From assembly GCA_002482415.1 (NCBI GenBank), contig DLFY01000164.1:5246-18100 (forward strand): 12,855 nucleotides of DNA, given 5' to 3'. How positions within the stretch are numbered: position 1 is the first letter of the stretch; every line of letters begins with the position of its first letter. The notes beneath the pieces are model-generated. The model was not told where the DNA came from, made no database searches, and was given only the letters and a program-made list of their open reading frames with translations. This document shows positions 1 through 9,103 of the stretch, piece after piece. Source of the stretch: Phycisphaerales bacterium UBA7708. Its GTDB lineage: Bacteria > Planctomycetota > Phycisphaerae > Sedimentisphaerales > Anaerohalosphaeraceae. Made by a program: the position numbers and the translations under genes.

Positions 1-105
1 CTTGATGAATATGGCGAGGTCTGGGCCTGGGGGGCATCCTGGGCCATCGGCTGCGGCGAGCCTGGTTATCATGGGACTTTCCTGCCGCAGAAGATTTCTT
101 ATTCC
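1..105 (+). other. RCC1-like repeat tail (domain of the Rhs protein)
   Basis: Residues 1-35 read DEYGEVWAWG, then a glycine-rich stretch, then a proline-containing strand (FLPQKI). This resembles the end of an RCC1 blade (G-x-VWAWG, G-rich turn, P-x-x-V). Only one partial blade is in the window, so the rest of the propeller would lie upstream. The assignment rests on one motif and is tentative. Confidence 0.45.
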
Positions 106-3100
106 CAAAAAGTCAAACGTGTTTCCAGCGGCACAGAGACATGGTATGGCGATATTCGTGCGGCCGTTGATGAATCTGTCGAAGGGGATGAAATCGTCGT
201 CTATCCTGGTGTTTATAACGGATTTACTCTGAGAGGGTATTCTCATGCAGATCCTAATGGTCGAACAGACCCTAATGTCATCATCCGAAGCTGGAATGCT
301 GACAGTCCCAGTGAACAAGGCCGACCGATTATTCGTGGAATAGGCACAGTTATTGATATTTCAAATAATCATTCTATAGTGAAAGGATTTGCAATTTCCG
401 GAGGTCAATATGGCATAAAACTGCATAACTCAAATTCTTTAGTTTGTAATAATATTATCAAGAAAAACACGGAGACAGGTATCTGTTGCACTGGTAACAG
501 TAATGCGGTGATTGCTAATAATATTATTGGAGACAATAGTTTAGAGTGTAAGGTGGGAATAGAGTGCAAAGATATCTCCTCCGTCACGCTTTTTAGTAAT
601 TTAATCAAATGTAATTTGATTGGGGTAAAAATTGAATCTAATGATGCCGAATTATGGAATAATACGATCGTGAAGAATCGGGATCAGGGGATTTATGTAT
701 ACGCCAATCCATCATCGAGGCCAATTATTCGAAATTGCATTATCTGGGCAAATGGCTTTGATGCGAATCAGAATATTTATCCAATTGATCAGCTTGTGGA
801 TATTGATTATTGCGCAATTCAGAAGGGGCAATTTGTGCCGCCAAGCCTTTTCCATAAGGCTGTTGTAGATAATGACGGTTCTGCTTTTGCGGATACGAAT
901 GAATGGCACTATTTCCCGCTTAATCCAGCGTTCCTGGACAGGGAAATCACAGATCCCAATGAGGATGATGACCCGAATAACTGCATTAATGAAGGGTGTC
1001 CTTTGCCTGATGAACCATGGGTTCAGTATTTAGCAAAGTGGGATATTGAATCTAAACGGCGTATTGCGGATTCAAAGATTGATTTGGGTGCAAATGAGTA
1101 TATAGCCTATGCCGTTGAGGCCGGGCAGAATAAAGCCGTTGGCATCAGTGAAATTGTGTTTATGGACGATGCGGCAGTCTATAAGGAAGGTTCTGTCTGT
1201 ATCGACATCTGGCCTTATGGAGTGCAGTGGGAGGTGCTGGAAAGACCGGCTGGATCGAATTTCTTTATTCCAGGACAGTTGGCAGGCTTGATCAATCCCG
1301 GCTGGCGACTGGATATCCCCGGTAAATATGTCTTCCGGATAAATCTGTATGATGCGCAAGGAGCATGGGTTGACGGCGATGTTGTGACTGTTATGGCCGA
1401 ACTCAATGTGAAAATTGATCCTGTTTCCGATGTTCAGTTGCAATATGATGCTGATACAGGTCAGGTCAAAGCGGAAATAGAGTTGCAGGGCAGCCTCCGC
1501 GGTATTGACCCGCAGGCGGTTCAGACTCTTTGGCTTGTTCCGACAGAGGCTATTCTGGGGCCAGTGTCTGATCTGACTGAGTTGGATGGGGCCTATCATA
1601 CTTCGACTTCCGCACTGTTTTACTTGCCGGGGGAATATGAAATTCGGCTGCAGTTATTGAATATACAAGGCGATATGATTGCCGAGGATGTCATTATGGT
1701 CGATGTTGCTGAATTGGCGTATCAGGCTGATGCGGGGCCGGATATCACTATTCCGTGGCAGAATACTCCAGTCAGCATACCTTTGTCCGGCAGATTGCTC
1801 CCTTATAGTGTAGGAAATGAATCGTATCTGTGGAAATATATTGAAGGGCCGGCGGGCGGATTACGGTTCAATCCGGGCAGTAATGATGGATTGACAGAAA
1901 GCAGTATTCATAATCCGCAGGCGACATTCACAATCCCGGGGATTTATCATATTCAATTTGCCGTGATAAATCCGTCAGGTTGTTTTGTCGATGATCTGGT
2001 GGTGATTATTGACACCAAGGAGATCCCCCTGGCTGCCGAAGCTGGCGCGGATCTCAATTGTGTTCTTAACAACAATGTGGCTGCTGTTGTTCCGCAAAAG
2101 GCTTTTGTTTATCCTGTTGAAGGTGTTAGTGTTCAATGGTATGACCAGAGTGATCTGCCGATAGCGGGGGCGACGTCGGTGAATTCCACGTTGACGTTTA
2201 CGCAGCCGGGGGTTTATCACTGCAAATTAAAGGCCACGCGCGGGCAGGAAACGGCTGAGGATACGGTTCAAATTACGGTTCATCCGCAGCCGGTTGATTC
2301 GCTGCTGATTCGGACGGGGAATTATGGGCCGGTTCTGGCAGGCCGGGCGTTTACTCTGGAAGATGCCTATGTCTGGTATAGCCAGAATACGCCGCTGACC
2401 GTCGAGTGGTCTTCAGACGATGAACAGCATGTTTTATTTTACCCATCTTCAGACGAAGGCAAAACTTCAGATGCCTTGCAGCCCACAGTTCTTTTTGCGG
2501 CAGGCCTGGCCAAATCTTATGAATTGACCCTCAAGGTATCTCAGGGGAGCGCCCCGCTCGGCTCGGCCAGTGTGACCATTCAGGCCGTAACCGGCGATGA
2601 CCCGGGGTTGAATTCGGATACAACGCCTCCGATTCTCACTCTGACGCCGGGTCTCCTGGATGATGCGAATAAACTTCATACCATGCCTGAATCCACTGCG
2701 GTTATTAAGACCGGGTCCGTTGCCCTTGATATTTATGTCCTTGATGCCGGATCAAGGCTCAAATCCGTCAAAATCGAGGATACCTGTAACAGTATTACGA
2801 CTCTGGTGAAAAATTTCGACTTTTCGGATACAGACCCGGAATATCCCTCGCAAATGCAAGTCACATGGTATCTTGAGATTATGAAATTAACCACAGGATC
2901 GCACTCTGTCAAGGTGACTGCTGCAGACCGGGCAAATAATATCACCGAGCAGACGGTTGCTTTTACGGTGGGCCGGGATGTGGATAATCCGACGGGAAAA
3001 CCGTTTGCATGGATTTCCAATCTGGAACCTGCAAGGGTAAACATCGGCAAGCTGGGAGAACAGGTCGTCTTGCCGGAGATTACAGATGGTTTATACGAGG

Positions 3101-6100
3101 TCAAAGGTCTGGCTTGTCATCCGAATTCCAATCAAAGTGTAGAGTTCAAGTTTGCGTTGTATGATGAGGCGGTGGTTGGATATGTCCCGGAGAGCTGGGC
3201 GACATTGAACGGTCAGAATCCGCCTTATCCGGATTATCTGATACAGAATCTTAAGGTTGAAAATCCCGATTTAACGAAATCAACTGCGGATCACAGTTAT
3301 TATGCTGGCCCTATAGGACTTTGCAATGATGCGAATAGCCTGGGGTATGATAACAAATCATTTGGTCAATTGGATTTGACCGGCGTTGAGAACGGGACAT
3401 ATTGTCTTCTTTTGACGGTTCGTTCGAGGCCGGACGAGAATACCGCTTTTGCCTATTCTTATGTTTATAAGAAGATTAAGCTGAATAGTCCGCTCAAGAT
3501 TGGCAATCTCAAATTTTCGCAGGAAGACGTGGCGATTGATGTGGGCGGGGTTCCGCTGCGCGTGGTGCGGACCTATAACAGCTTCCAGAAGGATAAGAAC
3601 AGTGAATTCGGCTATGGCTGGAGTTATTCCATCGCCAATATGGATATTCAGCTTAATGAAACCCGCCAGCCGATGCAAGTTTATATGGGCAGTTCGACGA
3701 TGTCGGTGCGTGTGGGAGATAATTATGACCGGGATGTGACCCTGACACTGCCGGATGGCAGACGGGTGACTTTTGCATTCGGACTGGAGTTGAAAAAGCC
3801 GGATCTTTACAACGGCCAGATGCAGTATTATGTGGCAAAGTATACCTCGCCGGAAGGGGTGTCGGCACGACTGGAGACGCTGAGTGAAGAGCGGCTGACG
3901 CTGCTGAATACCTGGGAAAACCAGGATACGGCCAGTTTTGTCAGCGGCTCGGGCAATTATTCCGATCCGGGATTCTATGAATTTGAAGGTTATCGTCTGG
4001 TCATGGAAGATGGGACGTCATACGTGTTCAGACGGTCGTATGTCGGAGATGATTTTGTAGAGTATGGGAATTCGGTTGCCTATGTTGAACCCAAAGGGCC
4101 GCTGTATTTGTCCGAGATTGGGCTGCCGACGGGGGAACGGATTGATTTGAATGTCAATTTATCGAATGGGCGGATTGGGCAGATTGATTCGGCCGGCGTG
4201 GAACATATCGATTTACTCGGTGCTCCGACCAAGGCAATCAAGATTGGCTATGATACCCGGGGACGCATTGTGGAAGTCTGGGGCCCTGGGGAACAGGGCG
4301 GGGCATTGCCGACGGTGAAATATGCCTATGATACCGCGGGTAATTTATGGAAAGTTTCCAAGCTGGTCAAACCGAATGCCGATCCGAATTCACGGTATGA
4401 GATTCTGACCTATAGCTATGAGGATGATAATCATACACTTTCGGATCATTATGTGACTGCGATTATCGATCCGCGGGGTTTGCAGCCGATTCGGTATGAA
4501 TATGATACGGTCGGCCGCCTGATTGCCACGGTGGATGCCAAAGGCAATCGTATTGCGATTACTCATGACGTCAGCAGCCGGCAGGAGATCGTTACGGATC
4601 GCGCCGGCAATCCCACGATTTATGAATATGACAAGCGGGGGAATGTGCTGTCGGTGACCGATTCGGCCAATAAGGTGACGCGATACACCTACGATTCTGA
4701 AAATCGGTTTGGGCCGGACCGTCAGCTTTCGGTGACGACTCGGGTTCCGAATCCGGACGATCTGTCGCAGCTTGTGGATGCGGTAACGCTTTATGATTAC
4801 GCGTATTATGAAGATTCGAGTCAACCGGAGTATGGACGGCTGAATGTACAGACGGTTATTGATCCGGCGAAGAATAAGACGGAGACTACCTATGATGCCA
4901 ATGGTAATGTCACGAAAGTAACGCAGTATAAATATGATGCGGAAGAGGATGTCTATGTCGAAGTATTGACCACGCGGACTGCGTATATCCGAACCGATGA
5001 CGGCTCCGGACCCAAGAATCTGCCGTACTTTACGGGCGCAACGACCGGAGAGGGCTCGGCTATGGTATGGCATTCCATCAGTTTGACACGGTATGATGCC
5101 AGCGGCCGGATTCTGGAGTCGGTGCAGGTCAAGATGGATAATTCGATTGAGGAGCAATTACTGAATTCAGACAAGACTCCGAAGTCGTACAGTGAATTGT
5201 TCAATAACTGGAGTGCTAATACCACTAACAGCAGTGTTACCTCGTACACCTATTTTGAGTATGCCACTGATTCGGGCTACTCGCCGGATCAGCCGTATTC
5301 GGTAACCGGGCCGGATGGGCAGACGCAGTATTTCTGGTATGATGCCGACAATCATCAGCTTGCCAGTTGGACATTGTGGGATGACGCCGCGACTGGTGCC
5401 GATCCTGATAAGCGGATATTGACCTATAACCAGCCGGATGTCCAGGGTCGGACCATCGCGACCTATCGTGTGGTCCAGGATTTGACGGCCGCAGGGACGC
5501 CGATGGATGTAGCCGTATTGCTGGCGCATATCAATGAACAGCAGACAGGTGTGGAAGCGGTTGCGTTATCGTACTCCGATTATAACTCCATCGGAAAGGT
5601 CAATACCAGCATCGATGAAAATGGGATTCTGACTCAGTACCATTATGATGAGACGGGCAATCTCGTGGAGACGCTGGTTTATTCCTCATTTGCAGCGTAT
5701 CAGACCCATTATACCAGTTATCTGACTACCGGGAATACGACGGGGATTTTGACGATATCCCGCACCCTTTATGATACGGAAGGGCGGGCGATTGTTGCTG
5801 TCGGGCCTTATGATCCGGCTGATACCGAGCATTCGCCGGTCGGGACGGAGACGGTCTATGATAACCTCGGCCGGGTGGAACAGACCCGGCGGTGGGCAGA
5901 TGTGGATATTCTGTTTGATTATGTGATGAAATCCGGTGAAAATACGTTGCTGTATGTCACGCTGGCCCAGGATCGTGTGGCGGGCGGTGCGTGGACCAGT
6001 ACGCCGGGGCAGATGCAGCTTGCCTGGACCAGCGACGGCAAGGTGCCGGTGATTACGGCGAATCTGGCATGGTGGCAGGCCGGGCCGCTGTCCTACAGCC

Positions 6101-9066
6101 GGACGGAATACGATGCGGCGGGGCGGGTGTGGAAGTCCTACAGCCTCAATGAATCCAATGCGGAAATCTGTACGGCCGAATACCGCTATGATACCGCCGG
6201 CAGGCAGATTCGGACCATTTCGCTGCCCAATGATACCACGGGCAAGCGGTCCGAGACCGTGACTGTGTATGACGGTACCCGCCGGCAGTCCGTCACCGAT
6301 GGCCTGGGGCATACGACCTCGTTTGACTACGATGCCCTCGGCCGGGTGATCATGACCACCCATCCAGCCTCGCTTGTCGAAGGCTCCGGAATCACACCTG
6401 TGGAGACCTATTCCCATGTCGGCTATGACAGCCTGGGACGGAAGTGGTGGGAATCGGCAAAGACTTGCCAAGATGACCGTGAGCATGTTGACCTGACGAC
6501 GGAAACCAATGACTGGAAGCTGCGGCGGAAGGTGTTTGGATACGATGCGGCGGGACGGTTGACTTCGGTGACGCTGCCCGGGGTACAGGATCCGGAAAAC
6601 AATAATACCTGGACTGCGCCGGTCTATTCCTATATCTACGATGATTACGGCAATCAGGCAGGCGTTGTTGATCCGAAGGGCCGGGTGACGGTGTCGGTGT
6701 ATGACCATCTGAATCGTCTGGTTCGCACATATCAGCCGTTTGCTTATACCGGAGATTTGACGGCGGCGGCGATTTATGCGGCAGCGGCTGCAGCGAACGT
6801 GCCGTATGAAGCTACCAGCTATGATGAGCATGATCGAGTACTCACACAGACGGATTGCGAGGGGCACTATACGGTCTTTGCGTATGATGCTTTTGGCCGG
6901 GTAGAGTATGAGCGGCATTATGTCAATGCTGCCGCCTGTAATACCGGGCTGCCATCCTGCAATGCCAATCCGCAGATTTATACGACCTATGATACGCTGG
7001 GACGCAAGTGGTTTGTTACGGTACAGTCGTTTGACAGTTCCGGCCAGGCAGTCGATATTGCCCAGCAATGGGGCTACAGTTATGATGATGAAGGTCGGAC
7101 ACAACAGGTTACATCTCCGCAGGGGACGATTACATACGGCTATAGTGATATTACCGGCCGGAAGACCCTGACCTGCAAGGACTTAACCGATTTTGTGACA
7201 CGGTATGGGTATGATGAGCTGGGTCGGCTGGATGCGGTGCAGGTGATGATGCGCGGCGGGGTGGATGTCAGCAGTGAAGGTATGACCCGCTATGGCTACG
7301 ATCTGGTGGGCAATCTAGACTGGGTGCAGTTGCCCAATGGAAACTATACCCAATATAAATATGACTCCCAGAATCGCCTGCGGGACCAGATTACTTATCA
7401 GAACGGTGTTGGTTCGACGGTATTAAGCCATTACACCTACAGTGTTTATGCCGACGGGCAGCGGTCGCAGTCGAGTCAGACGCAAAACGGCTCGACGACT
7501 ACCTATCTGTGGCAGTATGATTCGCTGAACCGGGTGACGGAAGAACGGCTGATTGGGGTCTGCACCTACCAGCGGATTTACGACCTGACGGGCAATGTCA
7601 AGACCTATACGGCGACCGAGGATGGGCAGCCGTCAATTCCGACGAGTTATCTCTATAATGATCAAGATCAGTTGTTGACGGAAACCAGTCCGGCCGGTAC
7701 GATAAGTTATGGTTATGATGACAATGGCTCTTTGACAAGTAAAACGACCTCCGGCGGGACGGAGAGTTACAGCTATGACCTGCAGGGGCGACTGAGAACC
7801 TATACGCCAGCGACGGGGCCGTCGGTTCTGTATGCCTATGACCCGGACGGCCAGCGGATCGGCAAGACGGCGGTGACGGGGATTACCGAATACGTGGTGG
7901 ACCCGTATAATCCGACGGGCTACAGCCAGGTTCTGGCGGAAACGACGGGGATGATCACGACGTGTTATATTCATGGTTCCGATGTGATCGGCCAGTCGGT
8001 GAATGGTGCCAGCCCGCAGTATTTCCTGTATGACGGGCACGGCTCGGTGCGTCAGTTGACGATGAGTACGGGGCTGCTGGTTGGCGGGCAGGACTTCTGG
8101 TACGATGCGTGGGGCAATGAATTAACGGAGAATACGCCGTTGACGAATTATCTGTACTGCGGCGAGCAGCGGGATGGGGAGACTGGGTTGTATTACCTGC
8201 GGGCGAGGATGTATGACCCGCAGACCGGCCGCTTTACCAGCCGGGATCCCTTTGCCGGCAACGGCACCGACCCGCAGAGCCTGCATAAGTATCTGTATTG
8301 CCATGCGAATCCGGTGAATGGAATTGATCCGAGCGGTGAACTTACATTAAACGAAGTAGTTACAGTGACCACGATCATCGGGACTTTTATTGGTGTTGCG
8401 TGCGGACCAATTCATCATGGAATGGAGAAAGTTCGAAATGATATGGCAATTACTGATCGAACCAGTGGAATTACATTTCTTGATAAAGGTGTGCAGACAC
8501 AAAGACGAAGGGATTTGCAGGAGATTGATAATCCTGATCTGTTGAATATGACAGATGAATTTTACCATGATCTGGGTCAATCACAAAAACGAATCACTTA
8601 TTACAATCAACGAATGACGTTGACGGCACTTCAGGGGATTGATTCTGCAATACATGCAAATCAAATAGCAGGTGCCGCAATCGGCATAATTGGTGGTATT
8701 AGCAGCACGGCAAGCCAGGCATCAATATATTGGCCAAACAAAATTCCTCATCCATCTAATGGCTGGGAACATTGGTCGACGATAAAGTGGAATGTAACTT
8801 GGCGTGCGATGACTAAGTCTGATATTGAGAAAATATATGTTCATCATGCTTTATCAACTTCAACTAATCGTTTTACAAATAGTCTATTGAAGCCAGATTG
8901 GATAGAGATAACTACGAGTGGAAAATATAGAATATTTGAAATTGAAAGTCCAAGCCAGATATATAAGTACAATAGCTTTTTAGAAAAAGGATGGCAATAT
9001 AAAAAGATATTGGGTGACAAGTTAGAATATTTTGATGTAATAAAAATCGGACAACAAGTCCCTTAA
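1..9066 (+). CDS. Giant Rhs/YD-repeat polymorphic toxin, 5' partial
   Basis: The frame is open from base 1 to the TAA at 9064-9066 (3021 residues), so the start codon and any signal peptide lie upstream; an internal GTG at 379 is not the start. Predicted domains: an RCC1-like tail (residues 1-35, GEVWAWG), a right-handed beta-helix (about 45-367, ending DLGANEY), several Ig/PKD-like domains (about 370-1000), an Rhs entry region (from about 1160, VPLRVVRTYNS then FGYGWSYSI), some 25-30 YD repeats of the type YDxxGRL, and the Rhs-associated core (GLYYLRARMYDPQTGRF) ending in DPSG at 2776-2779. The remaining 242 residues are a variable tip. In this family the YD repeats form a hollow shell that encloses the tip, and the aspartates near DPxG release it by self-cleavage; D2749 and D2776 are the candidates here. 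The role as a contact-dependent or secreted antibacterial toxin is inferred from family and neighbours. No frameshift is visible. Confidence 0.95.
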   Translation, partial: LDEYGEVWAWGASWAIGCGEPGYHGTFLPQKISYSQKVKRVSSGTETWYGDIRAAVDESVEGDEIVVYPGVYNGFTLRGYSHADPNGRTDPNVIIRSWNADSPSEQGRPIIRGIGTVIDISNNHSIVKGFAISGGQYGIKLHNSNSLVCNNIIKKNTETGICCTGNSNAVIANNIIGDNSLECKVGIECKDISSVTLFSNLIKCNLIGVKIESNDAELWNNTIVKNRDQGIYVYANPSSRPIIRNCIIWANGFDANQNIYPIDQLVDIDYCAIQKGQFVPPSLFHKAVVDNDGSAFADTNEWHYFPLNPAFLDREITDPNEDDDPNNCINEGCPLPDEPWVQYLAKWDIESKRRIADSKIDLGANEYIAYAVEAGQNKAVGISEIVFMDDAAVYKEGSVCIDIWPYGVQWEVLERPAGSNFFIPGQLAGLINPGWRLDIPGKYVFRINLYDAQGAWVDGDVVTVMAELNVKIDPVSDVQLQYDADTGQVKAEIELQGSLRGIDPQAVQTLWLVPTEAILGPVSDLTELDGAYHTSTSALFYLPGEYEIRLQLLNIQGDMIAEDVIMVDVAELAYQADAGPDITIPWQNTPVSIPLSGRLLPYSVGNESYLWKYIEGPAGGLRFNPGSNDGLTESSIHNPQATFTIPGIYHIQFAVINPSGCFVDDLVVIIDTKEIPLAAEAGADLNCVLNNNVAAVVPQKAFVYPVEGVSVQWYDQSDLPIAGATSVNSTLTFTQPGVYHCKLKATRGQETAEDTVQITVHPQPVDSLLIRTGNYGPVLAGRAFTLEDAYVWYSQNTPLTVEWSSDDEQHVLFYPSSDEGKTSDALQPTVLFAAGLAKSYELTLKVSQGSAPLGSASVTIQAVTGDDPGLNSDTTPPILTLTPGLLDDANKLHTMPESTAVIKTGSVALDIYVLDAGSRLKSVKIEDTCNSITTLVKNFDFSDTDPEYPSQMQVTWYLEIMKLTTGSHSVKVTAADRANNITEQTVAFTVGRDVDNPTGKPFAWISNLEPARVNIGKLGEQVVLPEITDGLYEVKGLACHPNSNQSVEFKFALYDEAVVGYVPESWATLNGQNPPYPDYLIQNLKVENPDLTKSTADHSYYAGPIGLCNDANSLGYDNKSFGQLDLTGVENGTYCLLLTVRSRPDENTAFAYSYVYKKIKLNSPLKIGNLKFSQEDVAIDVGGVPLRVVRTYNSFQKDKNSEFGYGWSYSIANMDIQLNETRQPMQVYMGSSTMSVRVGDNYDRDVTLTLPDGRRVTFAFGLELKKPDLYNGQMQYYVAKYTSPEGVSARLETLSEERLTLLNTWENQDTASFVSGSGNYSDPGFYEFEGYRLVMEDGTSYVFRRSYVGDDFVEYGNSVAYVEPKGPLYLSEIGLPTGERIDLNVNLSNGRIGQIDSAGVEHIDLLGAPTKAIKIGYDTRGRIVEVWGPGEQGGALPTVKYAYDTAGNLWKVSKLVKPNADPNSRYEILTYSYEDDNHTLSDHYVTAIIDPRGLQPIRYEYDTVGRLIATVDAKGNRIAITHDVSSRQEIVTDRAGNPTIYEYDKRGNVLSVTDSANKVTRYTYDSENRFGPDRQLSVTTRVPNPDDLSQLVDAVTLYDYAYYEDSSQPEYGRLNVQTVIDPAKNKTETTYDANGNVTKVTQYKYDAEEDVYVEVLTTRTAYIRTDDGSGPKNLPYFTGATTGEGSAMVWHSISLTRYDASGRILESVQVKMDNSIEEQLLNSDKTPKSYSELFNNWSANTTNSSVTSYTYFEYATDSGYSPDQPYSVTGPDGQTQYFWYDADNHQLASWTLWDDAATGADPDKRILTYNQPDVQGRTIATYRVVQDLTAAGTPMDVAVLLAHINEQQTGVEAVALSYSDYNSIGKVNTSIDENGILTQYHYDETGNLVETLVYSSFAAYQTHYTSYLTTGNTTGILTISRTLYDTEGRAIVAVGPYDPADTEHSPVGTETVYDNLGRVEQTRRWADVDILFDYVMKSGENTLLYVTLAQDRVAGGAWTSTPGQMQLAWTSDGKVPVITANLAWWQAGPLSYSRTEYDAAGRVWKSYSLNESNAEICTAEYRYDTAGRQIRTISLPNDTTGKRSETVTVYDGTRRQSVTDGLGHTTSFDYDALGRVIMTTHPASLVEGSGITPVETYSHVGYDSLGRKWWESAKTCQDDREHVDLTTETNDWKLRRKVFGYDAAGRLTSVTLPGVQDPENNNTWTAPVYSYIYDDYGNQAGVVDPKGRVTVSVYDHLNRLVRTYQPFAYTGDLTAAAIYAAAAAANVPYEATSYDEHDRVLTQTDCEGHYTVFAYDAFGRVEYERHYVNAAACNTGLPSCNANPQIYTTYDTLGRKWFVTVQSFDSSGQAVDIAQQWGYSYDDEGRTQQVTSPQGTITYGYSDITGRKTLTCKDLTDFVTRYGYDELGRLDAVQVMMRGGVDVSSEGMTRYGYDLVGNLDWVQLPNGNYTQYKYDSQNRLRDQITYQNGVGSTVLSHYTYSVYADGQRSQSSQTQNGSTTTYLWQYDSLNRVTEERLIGVCTYQRIYDLTGNVKTYTATEDGQPSIPTSYLYNDQDQLLTETSPAGTISYGYDDNGSLTSKTTSGGTESYSYDLQGRLRTYTPATGPSVLYAYDPDGQRIGKTAVTGITEYVVDPYNPTGYSQVLAETTGMITTCYIHGSDVIGQSVNGASPQYFLYDGHGSVRQLTMSTGLLVGGQDFWYDAWGNELTENTPLTNYLYCGEQRDGETGLYYLRARMYDPQTGRFTSRDPFAGNGTDPQSLHKYLYCHANPVNGIDPSGELTLNEVVTVTTIIGTFIGVACGPIHHGMEKVRNDMAITDRTSGITFLDKGVQTQRRRDLQEIDNPDLLNMTDEFYHDLGQSQKRITYYNQRMTLTALQGIDSAIHANQIAGAAIGIIGGISSTASQASIYWPNKIPHPSNGWEHWSTIKWNVTWRAMTKSDIEKIYVHHALSTSTNRFTNSLLKPDWIEITTSGKYRIFEIESPSQIYKYNSFLEKGWQYKKILGDKLEYFDVIKIGQQVP
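133..1101 (+). other. Right-handed parallel beta-helix domain of the Rhs protein
   Basis: Residues about 45-367 open with WYGDIRAAVDESVEGDEIVV and PGVYNG. This is the usual entry of pectate-lyase-like beta-helix domains (W/Y-x-x-I-x-A-A-V-D, G-D-x-I-x-V-x-P-G-x-Y). It is followed by asparagine-rich rungs (NNIIKKN, ANNIIGDN, LWNNTIVKN, IRNCIIWANG) and closes with IDLGANEY, a common end for this domain type. In known proteins the fold often binds polysaccharide or serves as an adhesive stalk; here a surface or adhesin role is inferred. Bases about 331-900 are clearly AT-richer (21 of 60 G/C at 481-540) than the repeat shell. Confidence 0.8.
1108..3000 (+). other. Tandem Ig/PKD-like domains of the Rhs protein
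   Basis: About six beta-sandwich-like segments of roughly 90-120 residues follow the beta-helix. Repeated cues are an alternating opening (AGPDITI, AGADLNCV), a W-containing core strand (YLWKYIEGP, VQWYDQS, VEWSSDD) and a closing PGxYxxxL/F strand (IPGKYVFRI, LPGEYEIRL, IPGIYHIQF, QPGVYHCKL). The last segment starts TTPPILTLTPG and ends with VKVTAADRANNITEQTVAFTV, a bacterial Ig-like pattern. They probably form a stalk that holds the Rhs shell away from the cell. Exact boundaries need profile searches. Confidence 0.7.
3481..8337 (+). other. Rhs/YD-repeat shell and Rhs-associated core
   Basis: The region begins at SPLKIGNLKF and the Rhs entry motif VPLRVVRTYNS, followed by FGYGWSYSI. It carries dozens of Y-D-x-x-G-R/N repeats (for example YDTVGRLI, YDAAGRVW, YDELGRLD, YDSLNRVT). 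It ends with YDGHGSVRQL, YDAWGNEL, YCGEQRDGETGLYYLRARMYDPQTGRF, a DP at residue 2749 and DPSG at 2776-2779. In solved Rhs/TcC structures this core plugs the shell and the aspartates cut off the C-terminal tip. The DNA is GC-rich with an even composition, unlike the tip that follows. Confidence 0.93.
8338..9063 (+). other. Variable C-terminal toxin tip, possible PD-(D/E)XK-like nuclease
   Basis: The 242 residues after DPSG (2780-3021) are unrelated to the Rhs repeats and sharply AT-richer. Two hydrophobic stretches (2786-2802 and 2889-2900, glycine-rich) precede a charged C-terminal part. That part contains PDWIEI (D2966), a 13-residue gap, then FEIESPSQ (E2980, E2982, Q2986) and KGWQYK. This order, an aspartate after proline and then a strand ending E-x-x-S-x-x-Q, resembles Tox-REase-type restriction-endonuclease folds. 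The usual catalytic lysine is replaced by glutamate, so the nuclease call is tentative. That it is a toxin tip is well supported by position; its activity is inferred. Confidence 0.55.
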
Positions 9067-9085
9067 AGATATGATGATAATATTT

Positions 9086-9096
9086 AAGGAAGAAGG
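9086..9096 (+). promoter_or_regulatory. Ribosome binding site of the zinc-ribbon gene
   Basis: The purine run AAGGAAGAAGG ends 7 bases before the ATG at 9104. It decides the start: the in-frame ATG at 9071 has no comparable site, lies 4 bases after the toxin stop, and would put this run inside the coding region. Confidence 0.65.
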
Positions 9097-9103
9097 TTTC
9101 TCG

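Noticed and set aside
2..232. Plus-strand open frame of 76 codons at the window start
   Set aside because: It overlaps, in another frame, the RCC1-like and beta-helix coding sequence, which is open from base 1 and continues into the Rhs gene.
379..381. GTG as start codon of the Rhs gene
   Set aside because: The frame is open back to base 1 and upstream codons encode a typical beta-helix entry, so this is an internal valine.
5686..7104. Long minus-strand open frame (472 codons) inside the Rhs repeats
   Set aside because: It lies opposite strongly recognisable YD repeats and follows from their codon bias. Its arginine/isoleucine/proline-rich product looks like a shadow. The same holds for the minus-strand frames at 4390-5157 and 1072-1599.
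3481..8337. DNA-level tandem repeat or CRISPR-like array
   Set aside because: The periodicity is in the protein (degenerate YD repeats). No identical direct repeats with regular spacers were seen.
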